From Acinetobacter guerrae (GTDB lineage Bacteria; Pseudomonadota; Gammaproteobacteria; Pseudomonadales; Moraxellaceae): a stretch of 64,000 nucleotides of DNA. Below the pieces are notes generated by a model. It was not told the DNA's origin. It saw only the letters and a program-made list of their open reading frames with translations, and ran no database searches. Position numbers and translations under genes: made by a program. The DNA lies in the NCBI RefSeq assembly GCF_009372255.1, contig NZ_LXGN01000001.1, positions 124,001-188,000 on the forward strand, in the 5' to 3' direction. Shown here one piece after another: positions 8,416 through 17,510 of the stretch (the stretch's first letter is position 1; each line of letters begins with the position of its first letter).

Positions 8416-8925
8416 ATGAGTTTTCCTCAAGTCGAATTAAACACCAACAAAGGTCGTATTGTTCTTGAGCTTAACACTGAAAAAGCGCCTAAAACAGTTG
8501 CTAACTTCTTGGAATATGTTCGTGATGGTTTCTATGATGGCGTAATTTTCCATCGTGTGATTGATGGTTTTATGATCCAAGGCGGCGGCATGGATGAAAA
8601 CTTCAAAGAAAAAGCCACTCGTGACTCGATTGAAAACGAAGCGGATAACGGTCTAAGCAATGACGAAGGTACAATTGCGATGGCGCGTACCCAAGCACCT
8701 CACTCTGCATCTGCTCAATTCTTCATTAATGTGAAAAACAACTCATTCCTTAACCATACAGGCAAAACAGCTCAAGGTTGGGGTTATGCTGTGTTTGGTA
8801 AAGTTGTTGAAGGAATGGATGTGGTAAGCGACATTAAAAATGTTCGTACAGGTAACCGTGGCTATCACGCTGATGTTCCTTTAGAAAATGTTGTCATTGA
8901 ATCTGCTAAAATTATTTCTGAATAA
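8416..8925 (+). CDS. ppiB: PpiB, cytoplasmic cyclophilin-type peptidyl-prolyl cis-trans isomerase
   Basis: 169 residues without a signal peptide, the size of E. coli PpiB (164). Cyclophilin motifs are intact: [17 protein letters not shown] carries the catalytic Arg, then the [17 protein letters not shown] stretch, and [17 protein letters not shown]. It speeds proline isomerisation during folding. A GGAG-type ribosome site (TTAGGAG) lies before the ATG. lpxH follows after 18 bases, so the two are probably cotranscribed, an arrangement common in gammaproteobacteria. Confidence 0.96.
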   Translation: MSFPQVELNTNKGRIVLELNTEKAPKTVANFLEYVRDGFYDGVIFHRVIDGFMIQGGGMDENFKEKATRDSIENEADNGLSNDEGTIAMARTQAPHSASAQFFINVKNNSFLNHTGKTAQGWGYAVFGKVVEGMDVVSDIKNVRTGNRGYHADVPLENVVIESAKIISE

Positions 8926-8943
8926 TTTTAAACGGAATCTTTT

Positions 8944-9663
8944 GTGACTTATCTGTTTATCTCAGATTTACATTTGTCACCTGAACACCCTCGATTGATT
9001 CGGGGGTTTTTAGATTTGTTACGCCATTATCAGTATAAAAACACCCAACTCTATATTTTAGGTGATTGGTTTAATGCCTGGATTGGTGATGACTTTACCG
9101 CCCCATGGTTAGATGAAATTATTGATGCATTAAAAAAATTTGATGCTTCAGGTAATCAAATTTATTTCCAAGTAGGCAATCGTGATTTTGCCTTAGGTCA
9201 AGACTTTTTAAAGCAATTTCATGGAATTTTACTTCCAGATATTTACACGCTTGAAATTGCAGGTCAGCAGTATCGACTCGAACACGGTGATGCTTTATGT
9301 ACCGATGACGTAGCCTATCAACGCTTTAAAAAGATTATTCGCAATCCTTATTTGGTTGCATTTTTAAAAAAAACGCCGCTCAGTTTTAGACAAAAGCTCG
9401 CCAATGGCTTTCGCAAAAAAAGTCGAGAAAATAAACAACAAAAAACTTATGAAATCATGGATGTGAATGATCAAGCGGTCATCGATGCGTTGGAAAATAT
9501 GGATTATTTGATTCATGGACATACGCATCGCCCTGCAATTCATCCTAAGCAAGAGAAACTCAGGATTGTTTTAGGTGACTGGCGAGAACAAAGTGGAGAA
9601 GCCATGATTCTTGAAATTAATGATCAAGGACAACAACACTTTATAAAATGGGTAATTGCTTGA
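8944..9663 (+). CDS. lpxH: LpxH, UDP-2,3-diacylglucosamine diphosphatase
   Basis: Calcineurin-like metallophosphoesterase that hydrolyses UDP-2,3-diacylglucosamine to lipid X, the fourth step of lipid A synthesis, at the inner face of the membrane. 239 residues (E. coli 240). Metal-ligand motifs in order: FISDLHLS (residues 5-12), LGDWFNAWIGDD, VGNRDF, LEHGDALC and HGHTHRPAIH. It starts with GTG at 8944, supported by the match to the family N-terminus. It follows ppiB closely. Confidence 0.96.
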   Translation: MTYLFISDLHLSPEHPRLIRGFLDLLRHYQYKNTQLYILGDWFNAWIGDDFTAPWLDEIIDALKKFDASGNQIYFQVGNRDFALGQDFLKQFHGILLPDIYTLEIAGQQYRLEHGDALCTDDVAYQRFKKIIRNPYLVAFLKKTPLSFRQKLANGFRKKSRENKQQKTYEIMDVNDQAVIDALENMDYLIHGHTHRPAIHPKQEKLRIVLGDWREQSGEAMILEINDQGQQHFIKWVIA

Positions 9664-9722
9664 ATCCTATATTACATTTAACTTATTATAGTTAAAGAGT
9701 TATTTTACCAGACCTGTGAAAA

Positions 9723-10184
9723 ATGAAAATTTCTTATAAAAAAACGAATGCTATCTTTTTAATTTTTCTTAGCCTCATCTTTGTGGCATCAGCATTCGGT
9801 AATGATGAGAAATTAACAAATTTTATTCATGAATATTTTACTTTTATATTTATTATTTTTTTATTGAGTTTATCCATTTGTATTTATGATGTAATCATGA
9901 AAATAAAACAAATCACAAAAGAAAAATTTAACTCAATTCATCAAGAAAAAGAGTTTGTAAATATAATCAAAAACTTATCTTACGAAGAAAAAAATATTTT
10001 ATCTTTATTTCTTGAAAGCAAATCAGATGAAAAAGCATTAAATCCTAACGATCAAGCAGTTGCATGGTTAGAGTCTGTAAAATTAATATTTAATACTGGT
10101 AAAATAGAAGGAAATAAAAAACGATTTAGAATTCACCCTTCTGTATCAAAATATTTAGTACAAAATCCAAACGCATTATATTAA
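9723..10184 (+). CDS. Two-helix membrane protein, possibly SieB-like (superinfection exclusion B family)
   Basis: 153 residues, AT-rich even for this genome. Two hydrophobic segments (about residues 8-27 and 38-57) are followed by a charged linker and a soluble C-terminal domain of about 80 residues containing LSYEEKNILSLFLES and RFRIHPSVSKYLVQNP. Two N-terminal membrane helices plus a soluble tail with an 'LSxEEKxxLxxFL' start is the layout of the SieB superinfection-exclusion family, but that match is from memory and unconfirmed. It stands alone between lpxH and the nitroreductase gene. The alternative is a lineage-specific membrane protein. Confidence 0.5.
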   Translation: MKISYKKTNAIFLIFLSLIFVASAFGNDEKLTNFIHEYFTFIFIIFLLSLSICIYDVIMKIKQITKEKFNSIHQEKEFVNIIKNLSYEEKNILSLFLESKSDEKALNPNDQAVAWLESVKLIFNTGKIEGNKKRFRIHPSVSKYLVQNPNALY

Positions 10185-10236
10185 ATTTAAATTATTATAA
10201 GATATTATACACCCTTACACCTTAGAGATATTGATC

Positions 10237-10890
10237 ATGAACTTATTAGATACTGCAAAAAGTCGCTATACCACTAAAGCTTATGATCCATCAAAAAAAA
10301 TATCTGGCGAAAAGTTTGAGCGTTTGTTGGAAGTTCTACGCTTAACTCCATCTTCCGTAAATATTCAACCTTGGCATTTTTTAATTGCTGAAAGCACAGA
10401 AGCGAAGCAACGCGTTGCTAAGGCCATGACTGGACGATACGCCTACAATGCCCCTAAAGTCTTAGATTCATCACACACAATTATATTCTGTACCCGTATT
10501 GATGCCACACCTGAGCATTTGGAACAACTGCTTGAGCAGGATGATCTCAACGGTCGTTTTAAGGACGAAAAAGCCAAACAAGGTCAACGTGAAACACGTG
10601 CAGGTTATGTCGATTTTTATCGTAACGAACAAAAAAATCTGTTTGGTTGGATGGAAAATCAAACCTTTATTGCCCTCGGCCAGTTACTCCTCGCAGCGGG
10701 ACTTGAAGGCATTGATGCGACCCCAATGGGTGGGTTTGATGAAGATGTGCTAAATGAAGAGTTTGGCTTAACAGAAAAAGGTTTTCGTGCTTCAGTGGTC
10801 GTTGCCTTGGGTTATCGAAGTGAAACTGACTTTAATGCCAAATTACCAAAATCGCGTTTAAGTGATGAAGTCATTTTTACTCAGCTTTAA
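10237..10890 (+). CDS. nfsB: NfsB-type oxygen-insensitive NAD(P)H nitroreductase
   Basis: From the ATG at 10237 the protein has 217 residues, the same as E. coli NfsB. It begins NLLDTAKSRYTTKAYDPSKK, matching the family start, so the TTG two codons upstream is unlikely. FMN-binding elements are visible: SRYTTKAYD, LTPSSVNIQPWHFLIA, and ATPMGGFDEDVLNEEFGL near the C-terminus. It reduces nitroaromatics and quinones with two-electron transfer. It is monocistronic and is flanked by two AT-rich membrane-protein genes. Confidence 0.93.
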   Translation: MNLLDTAKSRYTTKAYDPSKKISGEKFERLLEVLRLTPSSVNIQPWHFLIAESTEAKQRVAKAMTGRYAYNAPKVLDSSHTIIFCTRIDATPEHLEQLLEQDDLNGRFKDEKAKQGQRETRAGYVDFYRNEQKNLFGWMENQTFIALGQLLLAAGLEGIDATPMGGFDEDVLNEEFGLTEKGFRASVVVALGYRSETDFNAKLPKSRLSDEVIFTQL

Positions 10891-10928
10891 TATTTATAAT
10901 TCCGTCATCATTGGCTTAATAAGCGCTG

Positions 10929-11369
10929 ATGATGACATTTAATAAATGTATAATAATGAAATATAATCTTGAAATTATTAAAAAATCTATCTTAATTATC
11001 CCAATTCCACTTTTGTTTTTTCTGCTCATTTATTTAATTTTATCCAACCCTCCATATACACTACAAAATATTGGATTTTTTTTGATGGGTACAATAATTG
11101 TTTACTTCATTTATTGTATTATCGTCGTACCGATTGCTTTTTTGATTTCCGTCACTTTAAATCATTATTATATTTTAAACTTATTGATAATCTTAATCAG
11201 TGCTTTCGTTGTGGCTACACCTTTTTATTTATTTATCAACTTTTTGCATGCAGCAAGCATTCCAGATCCATGGTGGAAAATGTATAGTCACTTTTCCACC
11301 ATTTTACTGACTATTGTTCCTGCATTTTTCTATTGGATTTGTTTGAAATGGTTTGCAAGAAAAATATGA
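10929..11369 (+). CDS. Hypothetical integral membrane protein
   Basis: 146 residues (137 if the third ATG at 10956 is used), with four or five hydrophobic segments: IIPIPLLFFLLIYLIL, IGFFLMGTIIVYFIYCIIVV, LNLLIILISAFVVATPFYLF and FSTILLTIVPAFFYWICL. It is strongly AT-rich with no ribosome site I can point to. It ends five bases before the stop codon of the convergent exporter gene. I do not recognise a family. The length, uninterrupted frame and membrane pattern argue for a real gene. Confidence 0.55.
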   Translation: MMTFNKCIIMKYNLEIIKKSILIIPIPLLFFLLIYLILSNPPYTLQNIGFFLMGTIIVYFIYCIIVVPIAFLISVTLNHYYILNLLIILISAFVVATPFYLFINFLHAASIPDPWWKMYSHFSTILLTIVPAFFYWICLKWFARKI

Positions 11370-11374
11370 GATTA

Positions 11375-12229
11375 TTACATTGCTTGCGCTAAACAAATCA
11401 CACCAGCAATTCCTAAAACCAAACCTAGCACTGTCATCCAGTTTGTTTTTTCTCTAAATAGAATCATGCCACTCAAAATACCAAATACTACGACTAAAAT
11501 ATTCATGCCAGCAAAAACAATCGCAGGAGAATCTTTCAGCAACATATGTGCTTTAACATATAGCGCAATATTACTAAAGTTTAAAACACCTAAGACTAAA
11601 CCAGCCATTATATTCTTGGTCAGCCATGGCTGTTTTAAAATAAAACCCACATAAATAAATGAAAAAATAAATGATGTAATAAAAATTAAATTTAGCGTGA
11701 CTGAAAATTGTAAACCTAAACTACTGGTATATTTAAGAAGAATATCGACCAGCGCATAACCTAACCATACGCCGATTAAAGCCATGATCGATTTATTATA
11801 ATGACTAGAATTTTGGGTTTTCCCTTTTGCCAAAATAATACTTAGAACTGCGGCTAAACCTAAACCAATACCCACAACTTTTAAATGATTAAAATTTTCT
11901 TGAAAAATAAAATATGCAGCCAATAACGACAATACAACAGATAAACGTTGTGCAAGTTCTGTTTTTATAATTCCTGCAAATTGTAGAGATTTTGCCAAAC
12001 ATAGAAAGATACTGGGTAAGACTAAACCTAATATAACCACCAACCACCACGGCGTACGTTGTAAAGACAAATGACTCAAATCAGGCTTAAACCAGAAAAA
12101 GCAAAGTAGACTTGCACTGAGGTAGTTCCAGACAATCATTTGAATCGGCTCAAAACCTTTTTCTTTTAGCCATTTCAGTAAAATTGAAACAGATACACTG
12201 CATAGTGCTGAAAATACAATCAATTCCAT
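11375..12229 (-). CDS. EamA/DMT-superfamily transporter
   Basis: 284 residues with about ten evenly spaced hydrophobic segments in two repeats, the layout of EamA drug/metabolite exporters. The second repeat contains the typical run ALIGVWLGYALVDILLKY, and the C-terminus (MTVLGLVLGIAGVICLAQ) is characteristic. It resembles the shorter proteobacterial members with no known substrate. It is in the same orientation as fba but separated from it by a terminator. Confidence 0.82.
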   Translation of the reverse strand: MELIVFSALCSVSVSILLKWLKEKGFEPIQMIVWNYLSASLLCFFWFKPDLSHLSLQRTPWWLVVILGLVLPSIFLCLAKSLQFAGIIKTELAQRLSVVLSLLAAYFIFQENFNHLKVVGIGLGLAAVLSIILAKGKTQNSSHYNKSIMALIGVWLGYALVDILLKYTSSLGLQFSVTLNLIFITSFIFSFIYVGFILKQPWLTKNIMAGLVLGVLNFSNIALYVKAHMLLKDSPAIVFAGMNILVVVFGILSGMILFREKTNWMTVLGLVLGIAGVICLAQAM

Positions 12230-12265
12230 TTTGCTCTCGCGGTTTTTATCTTTTTGTTGATAAAA

Positions 12266-12290
12266 GAAAAGCCCAACGTATGGGCTTTTC
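12266..12290 (-). terminator. Terminator after fba
   Basis: AAAAGCCCA, loop ACGTA, TGGGCTTTT: a perfect 9-bp stem between the fba stop codon and the exporter start. Confidence 0.85.
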
Positions 12291-12315
12291 CAGAATCGAA
12301 TTAATAACTGATCAA

Positions 12316-13353
12316 TTATTTATAACGATCAACCATAACTTCCAAAGAAATTGGGCGAATCTTATCGGCATTACCCGCTGTACCAAATGCTTCGTAACGA
12401 TCGATACAAATTTGTTTCATTGCATCAACAGTTTTAGCAAAGTATTTACGTGGATCAAATTCAGCTGGATTTTCCGCCATAAAGCGACGAATTGCACCAG
12501 TCGAAGCTAAACGTAAATCGGTATCGATATTGATTTTACGTACACCGTGCTTGATTGCTTCTACAAGCTGATCAACAGGTACACCATACGTTTCACCAAT
12601 ATTACCACCGTGCTCATTAATGATTTTTAACCATTCTTGAGGTACTGAGCTTGAGCCATGCATAACCAAATGCGTATTTGGCAAAGCGGCATGGATTTCT
12701 TTAATACGGTCAATCGCTAGAATGTCGCCTGTAGGCGGACGCGTAAACTTGTACGCACCGTGAGAAGTACCAACCGCAATCGCTAAAGCATCGACGTTGG
12801 TATCAGACACAAACTGCTTTGCTTCATCAACTGAAGTTAAAAGCTGAGAATGATCAAGTACACCTTCTGCACCCACACCATCTTCTTCACCAGCCAACCC
12901 AGTTTCAAGGCTACCTAAACAGCCAATTTCACCCTCGACTGATACACCACACGCATGCGCTAATTGTACAACACGGCGAGTGACATCAACGTTATAGTCA
13001 TAATCTGTTGGTGTTTTACCATCAGCAGCCAATGATCCATCCATCATTACTGAGCTAAAGCCCAACTGGATTGAACGCTGACAGACATCAGGGCTTGTAC
13101 CATGATCCTGATGCATTACCACTGGAATATGTGGCCATTCTTCAACGGCAGCTAAAATAAGATGACGTAAAAATGGCGCACCTGCATATTTACGAGCACC
13201 AGCCGAAGCTTGCACAATTACAGGTGAATTGGTTGCATCCGCGGCCAACATGATTGCGCGCATTTGTTCTAAATTGTTTACGTTAAACGCTGGTACGCCA
13301 TAGTTGTGTTCTGCGGCGTGATCCAAGAGCTGGCGCAGTGAAATAAGTGCCAT
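12316..13353 (-). CDS. fba: Class II fructose-bisphosphate aldolase
   Basis: Zinc-dependent aldolase interconverting fructose 1,6-bisphosphate with dihydroxyacetone phosphate and glyceraldehyde 3-phosphate. 345 residues, beginning [27 protein letters not shown] as in the Calvin-cycle-subtype class II enzymes of Pseudomonas and Acinetobacter (that string is 27 residues, quoted here only as [13 protein letters not shown] and VPAFNVNN). Metal and substrate motifs are [32 protein letters not shown] and [15 protein letters not shown] ribosome site precedes the ATG. pgk lies nearby in the same orientation with a lipoprotein gene between them, but terminators separate the three. Confidence 0.95.
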   Translation of the reverse strand: MALISLRQLLDHAAEHNYGVPAFNVNNLEQMRAIMLAADATNSPVIVQASAGARKYAGAPFLRHLILAAVEEWPHIPVVMHQDHGTSPDVCQRSIQLGFSSVMMDGSLAADGKTPTDYDYNVDVTRRVVQLAHACGVSVEGEIGCLGSLETGLAGEEDGVGAEGVLDHSQLLTSVDEAKQFVSDTNVDALAIAVGTSHGAYKFTRPPTGDILAIDRIKEIHAALPNTHLVMHGSSSVPQEWLKIINEHGGNIGETYGVPVDQLVEAIKHGVRKINIDTDLRLASTGAIRRFMAENPAEFDPRKYFAKTVDAMKQICIDRYEAFGTAGNADKIRPISLEVMVDRYK

Positions 13354-13427
13354 AATATCCTCCCAGGTAGTGCGACATATTCTACCTTGTCATTTGTTTC
13401 AAATCAGCAACAAATCACAGTAATTCA

Positions 13428-13453
13428 AAAAAAATCCCTGCATTGGCAGGGAC
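13428..13453 (-). terminator. Terminator after the small lipoprotein gene
   Basis: TCCCTGC, loop, GCAGGGA at 13435-13452. On the minus strand it is followed by a run of eight T. Confidence 0.83.
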
Positions 13454-13475
13454 TTTTAACAAAAGCCTACACAAC

Positions 13476-13766
13476 TTAATGAGCTTCGCCTTTTTTCTGT
13501 TCAATTGTAGCGGCTTCTTCGTCAGTTGCAGGTGTTGCAGGATCAGCAGCAGCGTTAGCGACAGATTCAGGAATATCTGTATTTTTCTCATCCATTACAG
13601 GTTTATCTAATGCATCAATTGCTGCTTGTTGTTCAGAAGTTACTTTTTCTTCAACTGGTGTAGTTTGACCTTCATGAGATGCAGGTGCATCATCTTTTTT
13701 AGCACAGGCAGTCAAGGTTAAAGGGATCATCACTAAAGCAGCCAAAGCAAATTTCAATTTCATCAT
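13476..13766 (-). CDS. Small predicted lipoprotein
   Basis: 96 residues. The N-terminus LKFALAALVMIPLTLTAC is a lipoprotein signal with the lipobox LTAC, so Cys21 would be lipidated. The mature part is acidic, rich in Ala/Glu/Asp/Thr and apparently disordered (KKDDAPASHEGQTT, NAAADPATPATDEEAAT). It is flanked by fba and pgk and has its own terminator. I recognise no domain. Its placement between two glycolytic genes may be accidental. Confidence 0.8.
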   Translation of the reverse strand: MMKLKFALAALVMIPLTLTACAKKDDAPASHEGQTTPVEEKVTSEQQAAIDALDKPVMDEKNTDIPESVANAAADPATPATDEEAATIEQKKGEAH

Positions 13767-13846
13767 GTCTTCCTAAAACTCTGATTACTGAATTTGATTT
13801 AGTTTATTGCAACTTTGTGACAGTTATATGAATCAATAATGAAAAA

Positions 13847-13871
13847 ACAGGCCGATATAAATCGACCTGTT
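13847..13871 (-). terminator. Terminator after pgk
   Basis: AACAGGTCGAT, loop, ATCGGCCTGTT on the minus strand (one G-T pair), followed by a T run. Confidence 0.82.
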
Positions 13872-13901
13872 TCAAATATATGACAGTACATTTAGAGACG
13901 T

Positions 13902-15089
13902 TTAAGCACGTTCTAGTAATACTGCAACCGCAGGAAGTGTTTTGCCTTCTACAAACTCAAGAAAAGCACCGCCACCTGTGGAAATATAACCAATTTTGTC
14001 TGCAACTTCATATTTATCAATTGCAGCTAAAGTGTCACCACCACCCGCAATAGAGAATCCTTCAGATTCAGCAATTGCCAATGACAGTGTTTTTGTCCCT
14101 TCTCCGAATTGATCAACTTCAAACACGCCTACTGGACCATTCCAAAGAATGGTTTTAGATGATTTAATAATTTCTGCAAAGGCTTTTGCCGTTTCAGGGC
14201 CAACATCCAAAATCATGTCATTGTCTGCAATATCTTCAACTTTCTTCACGACTGCTTTCGCTTTCGCTAATGAGCCAAGGAAGTCAGCAAAATCAATTTC
14301 TGCTGCATCAGCAACCACAACGTCTGTTGGAAGTGGAACGGATACTTTGGCTGCAATTGCTTTTGCGGTATCGATTAAATCAATTTCACAAAGTGATTTG
14401 CCAACATTGAATCCTGCTGCTGCCAAGAAGGTATTGGCAATACCACCACCCACAATCAATTGACCGCAAATATCAGAAAGTGAAGTTAAGACATCAAGTT
14501 TGGTTGAAACTTTTGAACCTGCAACAATCGCAACCATCGGCTTTTCAGGTGTTTGAAGTGCACGACCTAAAGCGTCTAATTCAGCAGCAAGTAATGGCCC
14601 TGCCGCAGCTACTTTTGCGTAACGTGCTACACCTTCGGTGGATGCTTCTGCACGGTGCGCCGTACCAAATGCATCCATCACAAATACATCGCAAAGCGCA
14701 GCGTATTTTTGTGCCAATTCAGCATTGTTTTTCTTTTCGCCGTGGTTAAAACGTACATTTTCAAGCAAAACCACCTGACCAGCTGCAACTTCAACGCCAT
14801 CCAGATAATCTGTATAGAGTTTTACATCCTGACCCAATGCTTTGCTTAAGTATGCAGCAACAGGTGCAAGTGATTGTTCTGGTTTTGGTTCACCTTCCAC
14901 TGGACGGCCTAAATGAGAGAACACCATGACCGCAGCGCCTTTTTCCAAAGCAGCCTGAATCGTTGGCAATGCAGCACGTAAACGTGCATCGCTGGTAATT
15001 TCCCCATTTTTAACAGGCACGTTTAAATCTTCACGAATAAGGACACGTTTGCCTGCTAAATCTAGGTCAGTCATGCGCTGAAAATTCAT
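13902..15089 (-). CDS. pgk: Pgk, phosphoglycerate kinase
   Basis: Transfers phosphate between 1,3-bisphosphoglycerate and ADP. 395 residues (E. coli 387). Family motifs are [11 protein letters not shown] (N-terminal substrate site), [49 protein letters not shown] and [15 protein letters not shown] (nucleotide site). Its own terminator follows. The 137-base gap to the divergent DUF2237 gene should hold both promoters. Confidence 0.97.
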   Translation of the reverse strand: MNFQRMTDLDLAGKRVLIREDLNVPVKNGEITSDARLRAALPTIQAALEKGAAVMVFSHLGRPVEGEPKPEQSLAPVAAYLSKALGQDVKLYTDYLDGVEVAAGQVVLLENVRFNHGEKKNNAELAQKYAALCDVFVMDAFGTAHRAEASTEGVARYAKVAAAGPLLAAELDALGRALQTPEKPMVAIVAGSKVSTKLDVLTSLSDICGQLIVGGGIANTFLAAAGFNVGKSLCEIDLIDTAKAIAAKVSVPLPTDVVVADAAEIDFADFLGSLAKAKAVVKKVEDIADNDMILDVGPETAKAFAEIIKSSKTILWNGPVGVFEVDQFGEGTKTLSLAIAESEGFSIAGGGDTLAAIDKYEVADKIGYISTGGGAFLEFVEGKTLPAVAVLLERA

Positions 15090-15226
15090 GTATTGCTCTC
15101 TTTATAGATTTAAAAACGCGCCAATTTTAAATGATTACACTAAAAAAAGTTAGTTTTTTTGTAGAAAAGCTGTAGAAAGCTAAACTTTTGATTATGATAG
15201 TTTCAGTGTTTTACGACTAAGTCCCT

Positions 15227-15610
15227 ATGTCTATTCATCCAGATCCAAAAATTAATCGCCTCAACGTACTAGGCGAACCATTAGCAAGCTGTTGTTTTGA
15301 CCCAATTACAGGTTATTTTCGTAATGGCTTCTGTCATACCGCGGTCAACGACCTTGGTCAACATACTGTATGTGCTGAAATGACTTCCGAGTTTTTAAGC
15401 TATTCGCAAAAAGTGGGGAATGATCTCATCACACCACTTCCAGAAGTAGACTTTCCTGGCGTTAAACCGGGTGACTTTTGGTGCATTTGTGTAACGCGCT
15501 GGGTTGAAGCCTATCAAGCAGGATTTGCGCCGCCAATCAAGTTACAAGCCTGCCACCAGTCTGTTTTAAGCTATGTACCGCTTGATGTTCTTATGGAATA
15601 CGCAGTTTGA
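15227..15610 (+). CDS. DUF2237-family protein
   Basis: 127 residues. It begins with a short tail and then the characteristic NVLGEPLASCCFDPITGYFRNGFC, conserved CAEMTSEFLSYS, and GVKPGDFWCICVTRWVEAY. DUF2237 proteins are widespread and of unknown function, and the conserved cysteines and tryptophan suggest an active site or metal site. The stop codon overlaps the ATG of maf (TGATG), so the two are translationally coupled, with roxA next in line. Confidence 0.88.
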   Translation: MSIHPDPKINRLNVLGEPLASCCFDPITGYFRNGFCHTAVNDLGQHTVCAEMTSEFLSYSQKVGNDLITPLPEVDFPGVKPGDFWCICVTRWVEAYQAGFAPPIKLQACHQSVLSYVPLDVLMEYAV

Positions 15611-16203
15611 TGATTCATCCTGATATTATATTGGCATCTAGTAGTCAAACACGTAAAACTCTAATGGATCGGCTTGGAATTGTTTATCACTGTATTTCCC
15701 CAGATATTGATGAATCTGTTCAAGGTGAAAAACATGCTGATGATCTCGCTAGGCGGTTAGCTTTTGAAAAGGCTAAAGTGATTGCAGAACAATATCCAGA
15801 TGCGATTGTGATTGGTTCTGACCAAGTCGCGTGGCGCATTCATTCTCCACAGGATTTTATTGGCAAACCCTTAACCACTGAGAATGCCATTACACAGCTT
15901 ATGGCGAACTCTGGTCAAAGCGTATGTTTTAGTACTGGACTCAGTATTCAGCATTTACACAGTGGGTTTGAAAAAACACTTGTTGAACATTATCAGGTTA
16001 AATTTCGTCAACTGAATCTTGCTGAAATTGAGCGATATGTTGCGCTTGAACAACCTTTACAATGTGCAGGTAGTTTTCGCTGTGAAGGCTTAGGCATTAG
16101 TTTGTTTGAGTCGATGTCGGGTAATGATCAAACCACACTGATGGGGCTTCCATTAATTCAAGTCTGCCATTTACTTCGTCAACTCGGTTTGACAATTCCA
16201 TAA
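15610..16203 (+). CDS. Maf/YceF-type nucleoside triphosphate pyrophosphatase
   Basis: 197 residues from the ATG at 15610 that overlaps the previous stop codon. It contains the Maf signature ILASSSQTRKTLMDRLGI near the N-terminus, FEKAKVIAEQYPDAIVIGSDQVA with the catalytic Asp, and GSFRCEGLGISLFES. The SF.CEG pattern is of the YceF subgroup, which acts on 7-methyl-GTP, so a house-cleaning role on modified nucleotides is likely. The assignment to a subgroup is by motif only. It lies in an operon-like run with DUF2237 and roxA. Confidence 0.9.
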   Translation: MIHPDIILASSSQTRKTLMDRLGIVYHCISPDIDESVQGEKHADDLARRLAFEKAKVIAEQYPDAIVIGSDQVAWRIHSPQDFIGKPLTTENAITQLMANSGQSVCFSTGLSIQHLHSGFEKTLVEHYQVKFRQLNLAEIERYVALEQPLQCAGSFRCEGLGISLFESMSGNDQTTLMGLPLIQVCHLLRQLGLTIP

Positions 16204-16223
16204 TTTATTGAAATAGGCGTTTT

Positions 16224-17396
16224 ATGTCGCAATCTTTAGACGTATTAGGTGGAATCACCGCAGAACAATTTTTAAATGAGTATTGGCAAAAAAAACCATT
16301 ACTGGTTCGCAACGCGATGCCAGAAATTATCAATATTCTTGAGCCTGACGATGTTAAGGAATTGGCATTAGAAGAAACCGTTTCTGCACGTTTACTCAAA
16401 CAAAAAGATAAGGACCCAAATCAATGGACTGTAAAATCTTCTCCATTGGTCAAAGGGGATTTTCAGAAGATGCCAAAACTTTGGACGTTATTGGTTCAAG
16501 CGGTGGATCATTATTCTTTTGATCTGGCAGAACTCTGGAAGAAATTTCCATTTATTCCGCAGTGGCGACGCGACGACATTATGGTGTCTTATGCACCTAA
16601 AGGCGGTTCTGTAGGTAAGCATTTTGACTTTTATGATGTTTTTCTAGTTCAAGGTTATGGTCATCGCCGTTGGCAACTTGGGCAAATGTGTGATGCTTCA
16701 ACTGAGTTTGTGCCAAATCAGCCATTAAAATTATTGCCAGATATGGCGATCCATTTTGATGAAGTCTTAGCTCCAGGTGATTTACTTTATGTTCCACCAG
16801 GTTTGTCACATTATGGTGTAGCAGAAGATGACTGTCTGACCTTTTCCTTTGGCTTTCGTATGCCCAATATTGCAACCATGATGGATCGGGTCAGTGACAA
16901 ATTTGCAGACAACACTTTATTAAAAAATCCATTATTGGATATTGTTCGCGATCGAAGTTCTGCTATTGGAGAAATGACTGCCAATGAACTCGCCTATCTA
17001 AAAGCCAAAGTACTTGATCAATTGCAACATTCTAGTGATTTTGAACATGCACTCATGTCGCTGATGTCCGAACCCAAATATCCTGACAATATTCCAGAAG
17101 CAGATGAAATTGAAGCAGATGACTTGCTAGAGATTCTGGATACTGGTTACGAATTACGTTTGGAACCCGCTTCACGCCTTTTATATACCCAAGAAGATGG
17201 ACAATTATTATTTTGGGCGAATGGCGAAGAAAGCTGCATTTCCGAAGACTTTGAATCAAGTTTAAAAAAACTTGCGGATGGTGAAAGCCTACAATTCGAT
17301 CAGACCTTTAATCAAGAAGAAATACTTGAGGACATTGCACAATTACTCAATGAATCTGTTTTGATGTTGCTTCCTCCTGAAGAAGAAACCAATTAA
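16224..17396 (+). CDS. roxA: RoxA/YcfD-like ribosomal protein L16 arginine hydroxylase
   Basis: JmjC-fold, Fe(II)/2-oxoglutarate-dependent oxygenase. 390 residues (E. coli YcfD 373). The start ITAEQFLNEYWQKKPLLVRNA is typical of the family. The iron ligands are HFD in SVGKHFDFYDVFLVQ and the His in YVPPGLSHYGVAEDD, with the RRWQLG motif between. The C-terminal winged-helix part is acidic. E. coli YcfD hydroxylates an arginine of ribosomal protein L16, and the same role is inferred here. It starts 20 bases after maf, so cotranscription is likely. Confidence 0.92.
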   Translation: MSQSLDVLGGITAEQFLNEYWQKKPLLVRNAMPEIINILEPDDVKELALEETVSARLLKQKDKDPNQWTVKSSPLVKGDFQKMPKLWTLLVQAVDHYSFDLAELWKKFPFIPQWRRDDIMVSYAPKGGSVGKHFDFYDVFLVQGYGHRRWQLGQMCDASTEFVPNQPLKLLPDMAIHFDEVLAPGDLLYVPPGLSHYGVAEDDCLTFSFGFRMPNIATMMDRVSDKFADNTLLKNPLLDIVRDRSSAIGEMTANELAYLKAKVLDQLQHSSDFEHALMSLMSEPKYPDNIPEADEIEADDLLEILDTGYELRLEPASRLLYTQEDGQLLFWANGEESCISEDFESSLKKLADGESLQFDQTFNQEEILEDIAQLLNESVLMLLPPEEETN

Positions 17397-17405
17397 GTCA
17401 TTTTT

Positions 17406-17435
17406 TGAGCTGGGAGTTTAGAATAATTCTCAGCT
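17406..17435. other. Imperfect hairpin between roxA and the glutamate-synthase-like gene
   Basis: GAGCTGGGA and TCTCAGCTC pair with one mismatch across a 12-base loop. No T run follows on the plus strand, so it is at best a weak terminator or an RNA stabiliser. Confidence 0.4.
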
Positions 17436-17510
17436 CTAACAATTCGTTACTTGAGCTAAAGCGGGTGAGTTGGCTACTTTAGATAGCAATAAAAAAGGAA
17501 TATTGTTTTA

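Noticed and set aside
8286..8468. 60-residue frame upstream of ppiB
   Set aside because: Overlaps the ppiB start out of frame and has no supported start signal.
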